This document shows, piece after piece, positions 59,908 through 64,000 of a stretch of 64,000 bases of DNA. Origin of the DNA: an uncultured Blautia sp. (GTDB taxonomy: Bacteria > Bacillota > Clostridia > Lachnospirales > Lachnospiraceae); the NCBI RefSeq assembly GCF_947654165.1, contig NZ_CANTKB010000003.1, forward strand, positions 62,001-126,000, read 5' to 3'. The notes beneath the pieces were generated by a model that searched no databases, was not told where the DNA came from, and saw only the letters and a program-made list of their open reading frames with translations. Position numbers and translations under genes: made by a program. Within the stretch, counting starts at the first letter, position 1, and the number at the start of each line of letters is the position of its first letter.

Positions 59908-60937
59908 TTTTTCAGAAAAATATCAGCACAAAAAACAGGAATTATTATCATTGGCAGAACAACAAAATAAGAAAAAAACAGTCTTTCGTAATCGCATAAT
60001 CAGACGGATTCTTCAGACAGCGGCAGTTCTGATGATCGTGTCGGGAATTTCATTTACTGCATATGCAACGGCAAAAAATAACAGGGCAATCCAGGTAGAA
60101 ATCAAAGAACAAAATATAATAAAAAAACTTTCTGTAGAGGTGAAGAGAAAGAAGGAAAGTGAAGAAATCATTGCTGTTCCAGAATATTTACCAGATGGTT
60201 ATGAAGAATGGGATGTAGGAAGGTATTCTCTTGGAGGAGTTTGGGCAGCGGAAGGTATTTCTATTGCAGAAAGTAATGGGATGGAAGAAGAGGAACTTCC
60301 ATATGAAGCCTATGAGATCTGGAAAACAGGAAACACAAAGAATCTGTTGGTTGACAGAGGAGAAGGGAACGGATACCGATGGAATATGCTGTTGTTTGAT
60401 GAAAAAAAGGGGCATATTGTTCAGATATTTGTAGCACATTTCATTTCAAAAGAAGAAGTATTAAAGATAGGAAAACATATAAAAATTTATGAAAAAGAGG
60501 ATTTTCCTAAAATGAAAAAAGAAGAAATTGAGAAAAAAACGGTTCAAATCGGAGATAAAATAGAGTATCCGGAATATGCAAAAGGATGCAGTCTTCAGGT
60601 GACAGATATCGTAGTTTCTAATGTGAAAGACGAAGCTTCGAAAAAAGAGATGGAAGTTATTGTAAAATTAGAAAACACCACAGACAAATTGTGGGAAGAA
60701 CTTCCGGTATTTCCTCTGTTTTGGAGTCCGGTTATGGAAGCTGATCATTGTCAGATAAGAGAAATGCCTGTTGGGATAGAAGGCGGTATTCCTGATAATC
60801 CAGATAATAAAATTTATTATGCAAAATTAAAACCGCATTCAAAGAAAGAAGTGCATTTAACGTATATCGTTCCAACGAAGGGACTGAACGATGGATATCT
60901 TGAATTTTTTGGTGAGTTCTGTATGAAAGTAAAGTGA
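59819..60937 (+). CDS. Membrane anti-sigma-like protein (second pair)
   Basis: 372 residues. A cytoplasmic helical N-terminus (LDQMLAALGQEIEEQLSKG) of about 60 residues is followed by one transmembrane helix (about 63-85) and an extracytoplasmic region with a DUF4367-like part (VPEYLPDGYEEWD) and a C-terminal beta domain (SLQVTDIVVSNVKDEASKKEM) like those of DUF4179-type regulators. GGGAGGAGG lies before the ATG. Ends at a strong terminator. Confidence 0.75.
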   Translation: MMKQEKLDQMLAALGQEIEEQLSKGAEKHDFSEKYQHKKQELLSLAEQQNKKKTVFRNRIIRRILQTAAVLMIVSGISFTAYATAKNNRAIQVEIKEQNIIKKLSVEVKRKKESEEIIAVPEYLPDGYEEWDVGRYSLGGVWAAEGISIAESNGMEEEELPYEAYEIWKTGNTKNLLVDRGEGNGYRWNMLLFDEKKGHIVQIFVAHFISKEEVLKIGKHIKIYEKEDFPKMKKEEIEKKTVQIGDKIEYPEYAKGCSLQVTDIVVSNVKDEASKKEMEVIVKLENTTDKLWEELPVFPLFWSPVMEADHCQIREMPVGIEGGIPDNPDNKIYYAKLKPHSKKEVHLTYIVPTKGLNDGYLEFFGEFCMKVK

Positions 60938-60953
60938 TAAAAGCAAGAAAAAT

Positions 60954-60997
60954 CCGCAGTTTCCGGGGAGAAATTCCCTGTGAAACTGCGGTTTTTC
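60954..60997. terminator. Bidirectional terminator between anti-sigma and yqeY
   Basis: CCGCAGTTTC pairs with GAAACTGCGG and an inner GGGGA/TCCC stem continues; T run after 60991, A run before 60954. Confidence 0.9.
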
Positions 60998-61018
60998 CAA
61001 TCATTTCCTATTTTCAAT

Positions 61019-61471
61019 TTACTGCATCATGGATGCCAGCACCTGGTTTACCAGTTTGCCGTCAGCGATTCCTTTTACCTTAGGCATCAGGACTTTCATG
61101 ATTTTTCCTTTGTCTTTTCCTGTAGGAGCGTCAATACCGAGTTCTCCTAAGACACCCTGGATGACCTCTTTAATTTCATCTTCACTCAGCATTTTAGGAG
61201 CAAATTCTTCGTACACCGCAATGCGGTTTTTACATTCATTTACAAGGTCTGTTCTCTCTTGCGGCGTCATTTCCAGTGTTTCTTTTGTCTGTTTGATTTC
61301 TTTTAATACAACTTCGTTTTCTTCGGCTTCTGTCAGGTCTTCTCTTTTGTCAATGGCTTTGTTTTTCAATGCAGATAAGAGCATGGAAAGTGATTCTTTA
61401 CGCTCTTTATTTCCTGCTTTCATAGCTTCAACCATTGCTTTTCTGACTTCATCAATTTTGCTCATTTTCAA
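61019..61471 (-). CDS. GatB/YqeY domain protein
   Basis: 150 residues, the whole protein being the YqeY domain related to the C-terminal helical part of amidotransferase GatB (RKESLSMLLSALKNKAID, ELGIDAPTGKDKGKIMKVLMPKVKGIADGKLVNQVL). GatB tail domains bind tRNA; stand-alone YqeY function is not well defined. GGAGATG precedes the ATG. Confidence 0.92.
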   Translation of the reverse strand: MKMSKIDEVRKAMVEAMKAGNKERKESLSMLLSALKNKAIDKREDLTEAEENEVVLKEIKQTKETLEMTPQERTDLVNECKNRIAVYEEFAPKMLSEDEIKEVIQGVLGELGIDAPTGKDKGKIMKVLMPKVKGIADGKLVNQVLASMMQ

Positions 61472-61544
61472 ACATCTCCTTTTTTATGAATATCTTTCAG
61501 CTCCTGCAATTACATGTTTTAGTATAACATGATTTTTTTCAGAG

Positions 61545-62183
61545 TCAATGAATCCGCAAAAGATTCCAGTCATAATGTGCTGCCAGGGAACGGATGATCA
61601 CAGTAACAGCCATTCCGATCAGCATGGCGGTCATGTTTGTCATACTGGTTCTTCTGCAGAGAACAAAGACAATTCCACCGACAATGGAAGCACAGGCATA
61701 AATCTGTTTTACCAGGATATAAGGAGTCTCTCTTGCCATAATGTCACGGAGGACACCGCCGCCCACACCGGTCAGAACGCCGATAAAGACAAAGAAAAAC
61801 ATGTTTTCCCGGACAAATTTAGAAGCGGTCTGAACACCAAGTACCGTGAAAATACCTAGTCCCAATGTATCGCACCAGAGCATGATTCGGTCATAATATT
61901 TGCATTTGATCTTTGAGTGAATGATATCAGGATTGATATATATTATAAAAAACAGCAGCGTGGAGGTAGCGACTGCAAACAGGATATAAACCGGTTTTGC
62001 AAAAGCGGTAGGCGGTGTTAAGCCCAGGATGATATCACGCATGATTCCTCCCCCGACAGCAGTGGTGGCTCCTAAGATGTTCACCCCGAAGATATCCATT
62101 TTTTTCTCGATGGCTACCATGGCACCGGAAGAGGCAAAAGCAATGGTGCCTATGATCTCAAGGATAAAAATAAATGTGTCCAT
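61545..62183 (-). CDS. TRIC/UPF0126 family membrane protein
   Basis: 212 residues, seven helices in two repeats of a three-helix unit, each with a glycine-rich motif (TAVGGGIMRDIILG; TGVGGGVLRDIMARE). This is the bacterial trimeric intracellular cation channel (TRIC) family, also called UPF0126; YadS-like members may act on small molecules or K+. Monocistronic, divergent from the SNF gene. Confidence 0.9.
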   Translation of the reverse strand: MDTFIFILEIIGTIAFASSGAMVAIEKKMDIFGVNILGATTAVGGGIMRDIILGLTPPTAFAKPVYILFAVATSTLLFFIIYINPDIIHSKIKCKYYDRIMLWCDTLGLGIFTVLGVQTASKFVRENMFFFVFIGVLTGVGGGVLRDIMARETPYILVKQIYACASIVGGIVFVLCRRTSMTNMTAMLIGMAVTVIIRSLAAHYDWNLLRIH

Positions 62184-62372
62184 GTGTAAAAATTCCCCGT
62201 TTCTTTTGTTTTTTGCGTATGCAGACGAAAAATACTGCAGATAAAATCATTATAAAAGATTCCTGTTGAAATTGCAAAGAAAAGAGAGGGAAATTGTTGA
62301 CTTTTCCATGCTTCTTTGATACATTAAAGGGACGTAGTTTATAGATTTAAAGTCAAAAATGGGAGGAAGGTT

Positions 62373-63692
62373 ATGAGCAAACATAAAAACGGGAGTTTTA
62401 CCAGCTCCTTTGGGTTTGTGCTGGCCTGTGTAGGGTCGGCAGTAGGTTTGGGAAATATCTGGATGTTCCCTTACCGTTTAGGCGAATACGGAGGTGCCGC
62501 ATTTTTAATTCCGTATATCTTTTTTATTATACTGTTTGGATTTGTCGGTTTGTCCGCAGAGTTCGCCATTGGAAGAAAAGTGGGTACCGGAACATTAGGT
62601 TCCTATGTACATTGCTGGGAATCCAGAAATCTGGGAGTTGTAGGGAAAATCCTTGGATGGATCCCGCTTCTCGGTTCTCTTGGAATTGCTATCGGTTATT
62701 CTGTTATTATCGGATGGGTTTTCCGATTCCTTGCAGGTTCCGCAGCAAATACTGTCTTAGAGCAGGATTCCGCAGAATATTTTGGGCAGGTGACCGCATG
62801 GATGGGAAATATTCCCTTCCACATCTTAGTGATTGCTGTGACAGTTCTGGTTTTATTGCTGGGAGCTGCTTCTCAGATTGAAAAAGCGAATAAGATCCTG
62901 ATGCCGTTATTTTTTGTTTTATTTGCGGTTTTAGCAGTCCGTGTGGCATTTTTGCCGGGAGCATCTGAGGGATATAAATTCCTGTTTGTTCCAAAATGGG
63001 AGGCATTAGCCAATGTGGATACCTGGGTCATGGCTATGGGACAGGCGTTTTTCTCTCTGTCTATCACAGGCTCCGGTATGATTGTTTACGGTTCTTACCT
63101 CAGCAAAAAAGAAGATATTCCCAAAGCATCCATGCAGACGGCTGTGTTTGATACCATTGCGGCGATGCTGGCAGCTCTTGCTATTATGCCGGCTGTATTT
63201 GCATTCGGAATCGAGCCGACAGCAGGTCCGTCTCTGATGTTTATTACCATTCCGAATATCTTCAAACAGATGCCGTTTGGAAGGTTATTTGCGGTTATTT
63301 TCTTCCTGTCTGTCTGTTTTGCAGGAATCACATCTTTGATCAATATGTTTGAAGCTGTGATTGAGAGCTGGCAGCATAAATTCAATCTGAAAAGAAATCA
63401 TTCCGTGTTTTTCTGCGGAGGCATTACCCTGCTGGTTGGTCTTATGCTTGGTTCTGAGTCCAAAGTAGGACCGTGGATGGATTTCATCACGATCATTGTT
63501 GTTCCGTTTGGAGCAGTGCTTGGTGCTGTTTCCATTTACTATATTCTTGGATTTGATAAAATCAAAGAAGAGCTGGAGATAGGAAGAAAGAAACCATTGC
63601 CAAAATTGTTTAAGTTTTCAGCAAAATACATTTATGTTCCGTTATCTGTTATTGTATTTATTCTGGGGCTGATCTACAAAGGAATCGGCTGA
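62373..63692 (+). CDS. Neurotransmitter:sodium symporter (SNF) family transporter
   Basis: 439 residues, about eleven transmembrane helices. The helix-1 signature GSAVGLGNIWMFPYRLGEYGGAAF holds the sodium and substrate sites, and the helix-6 segment FFSLSITGSGMIVYGSY holds the unwound part. Bacterial members move amino acids with sodium. GGGAGGAAGG lies upstream. The small cysteine-rich gene follows 15 nt later and shares its terminator. Confidence 0.93.
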   Translation: MSKHKNGSFTSSFGFVLACVGSAVGLGNIWMFPYRLGEYGGAAFLIPYIFFIILFGFVGLSAEFAIGRKVGTGTLGSYVHCWESRNLGVVGKILGWIPLLGSLGIAIGYSVIIGWVFRFLAGSAANTVLEQDSAEYFGQVTAWMGNIPFHILVIAVTVLVLLLGAASQIEKANKILMPLFFVLFAVLAVRVAFLPGASEGYKFLFVPKWEALANVDTWVMAMGQAFFSLSITGSGMIVYGSYLSKKEDIPKASMQTAVFDTIAAMLAALAIMPAVFAFGIEPTAGPSLMFITIPNIFKQMPFGRLFAVIFFLSVCFAGITSLINMFEAVIESWQHKFNLKRNHSVFFCGGITLLVGLMLGSESKVGPWMDFITIIVVPFGAVLGAVSIYYILGFDKIKEELEIGRKKPLPKLFKFSAKYIYVPLSVIVFILGLIYKGIG

Positions 63693-63707
63693 TAGAGGTG
63701 AATCGCT

Positions 63708-63878
63708 ATGAAATATTCCAGGGAATATGAGGTTCAATGTCCAAAAGATCAGAAGACAGCAAAGCACAGGGTGGAATATGCCAAGGCTACCTGTACCAGG
63801 GTGTCAGACACACTTCTTCATTTTCATTGCAGTAAGGAAGAATGCTGTAAAGAATGTGAAGAAGATTACCGGGACTGA
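63708..63878 (+). CDS. Small Cys-rich protein (56 residues) after the SNF gene
   Basis: GAGGTG precedes ATG 63708; 56 codons, stop TGA 63878. It is polar with six cysteines: one at position 11, one near 29, then CSKEECCKECEED near the end. The final cysteine set resembles a small metal-binding motif. No family is recognised. It is co-transcribed with the transporter, and its role is unknown. Confidence 0.6.
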   Translation: MKYSREYEVQCPKDQKTAKHRVEYAKATCTRVSDTLLHFHCSKEECCKECEEDYRD

Positions 63879-63891
63879 AGCCTTTAGGATA

Positions 63892-63937
63892 AAAAAAGCG
63901 TCAGCGTCATTGAAAAACAATGATGCCGGCGCTTTTT
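63892..63937 (+). terminator. Terminator of the SNF operon
   Basis: AAAAAAGCGTCAGCGTCATTG pairs in part with CAATGATGCCGGCGCTTTTT around AAAAA. The last 63 bases of the window show nothing more. Confidence 0.85.
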
Positions 63938-64000
63938 CTTACTGTGCATGATGCCGTCCTCCCAGAGAGGGAACAGGGGGAAACCGCATGCCGGATATCG

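Noticed and set aside
63727..63951. Open frame overlapping the 56-residue gene in another frame
   Set aside because: It lacks a ribosome site and runs through the terminator hairpin; the frame starting at 63708 has both a ribosome site and a proper stop before the terminator.

Overview
The window is a Gram-positive, spore-forming, low-GC Firmicutes chromosome, most likely a Lachnospiraceae (Blautia-like) gut anaerobe. The evidence is SpoVG and SpmB, a DnaD/DnaI-type primosome, the short HisG with HisZ, GlgC/GlgD, BceAB-RS, PduL and the LytTR-DUF3021 pair. Strong Shine-Dalgarno sequences and hairpin-plus-T terminators fit this. The genus is inferred from gene content only. No rRNA, CRISPR, insertion sequence or prophage was seen.

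Layout. 1-2.9 kb: molybdenum cofactor genes (end of a MoeA-like protein, MOSC, moaC; convergent MOSC-MogA fusion and moaA). 3-4.4 kb: small membrane protein, LytTR regulator and DUF3021 protein. 4.9-9.9 kb, minus strand: prs-dnaI-dnaD, then murC, with paired DnaA boxes between dnaD and murC. 10.1-12.9 kb: glgC-glgD and spoVG. 13-15 kb, minus strand: RsmF-type rRNA methylase, an unknown protein and tRNA-Pro(CGG). 15.1-20.1 kb: a TetR repressor with two identical operators and the ABC exporter it probably controls, whose permease carries a coiled coil of about 390 residues. 20.1-21.1 kb: Rpn-type nuclease. 21.4-27.8 kb: ECF sigma/anti-sigma pair, then a BceAB-RS-type module. 27.8-32.1 kb: histidine phosphatase, unknown protein, RecQ, SpmB. 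32.2-38.5 kb: hisZGCBHAFIE without hisD. 38.6-43.7 kb: J-domain protein, PduL, MarR, DUF885 peptidase, duplicated-domain lipoprotein. 43.7-50.8 kb: DnaA-box cluster, pstSCAB-phoU and a PhoB/PhoR pair. 51.3-52.7 kb: trmB, two very small genes, tRNA-Lys(CTT). 52.8-58.9 kb: the quorum-sensing/RiPP locus. 59.3-64 kb: second ECF sigma/anti-sigma pair, YqeY, TRIC-family channel, SNF symporter and a Cys-rich 56-residue protein.

Two things stand out. First, 52.8-58.9 kb looks like a complete peptide-signalling-controlled RiPP system. It has an XRE-TPR (RRNPP-like) regulator; a convergent 55-codon gene for a secreted peptide ending in a GGGDDV-type tail; a radical SAM/SPASM maturase; a 56-residue precursor with eight cysteines, five of them spaced C-x3-C-x3-C-x3-C-x5-C; an ABC exporter; and an S41-family lipoprotein peptidase. 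A 22-bp element occurs three times, at 37-38 bp from the -10 of the signal gene, the maturase gene and the peptidase gene, and ties them into one regulon.

Second, three intergenic regions (4.55-4.78, 50.95-51.19 and 58.90-59.17 kb) carry arrays of very degenerate units with an exact 52/53-bp period. Each unit has a CCTA and a TAGG core 21-22 bp apart; that is five helical turns per unit and two between cores, so every core lies on the same face of the DNA. I know of no described element of this kind.
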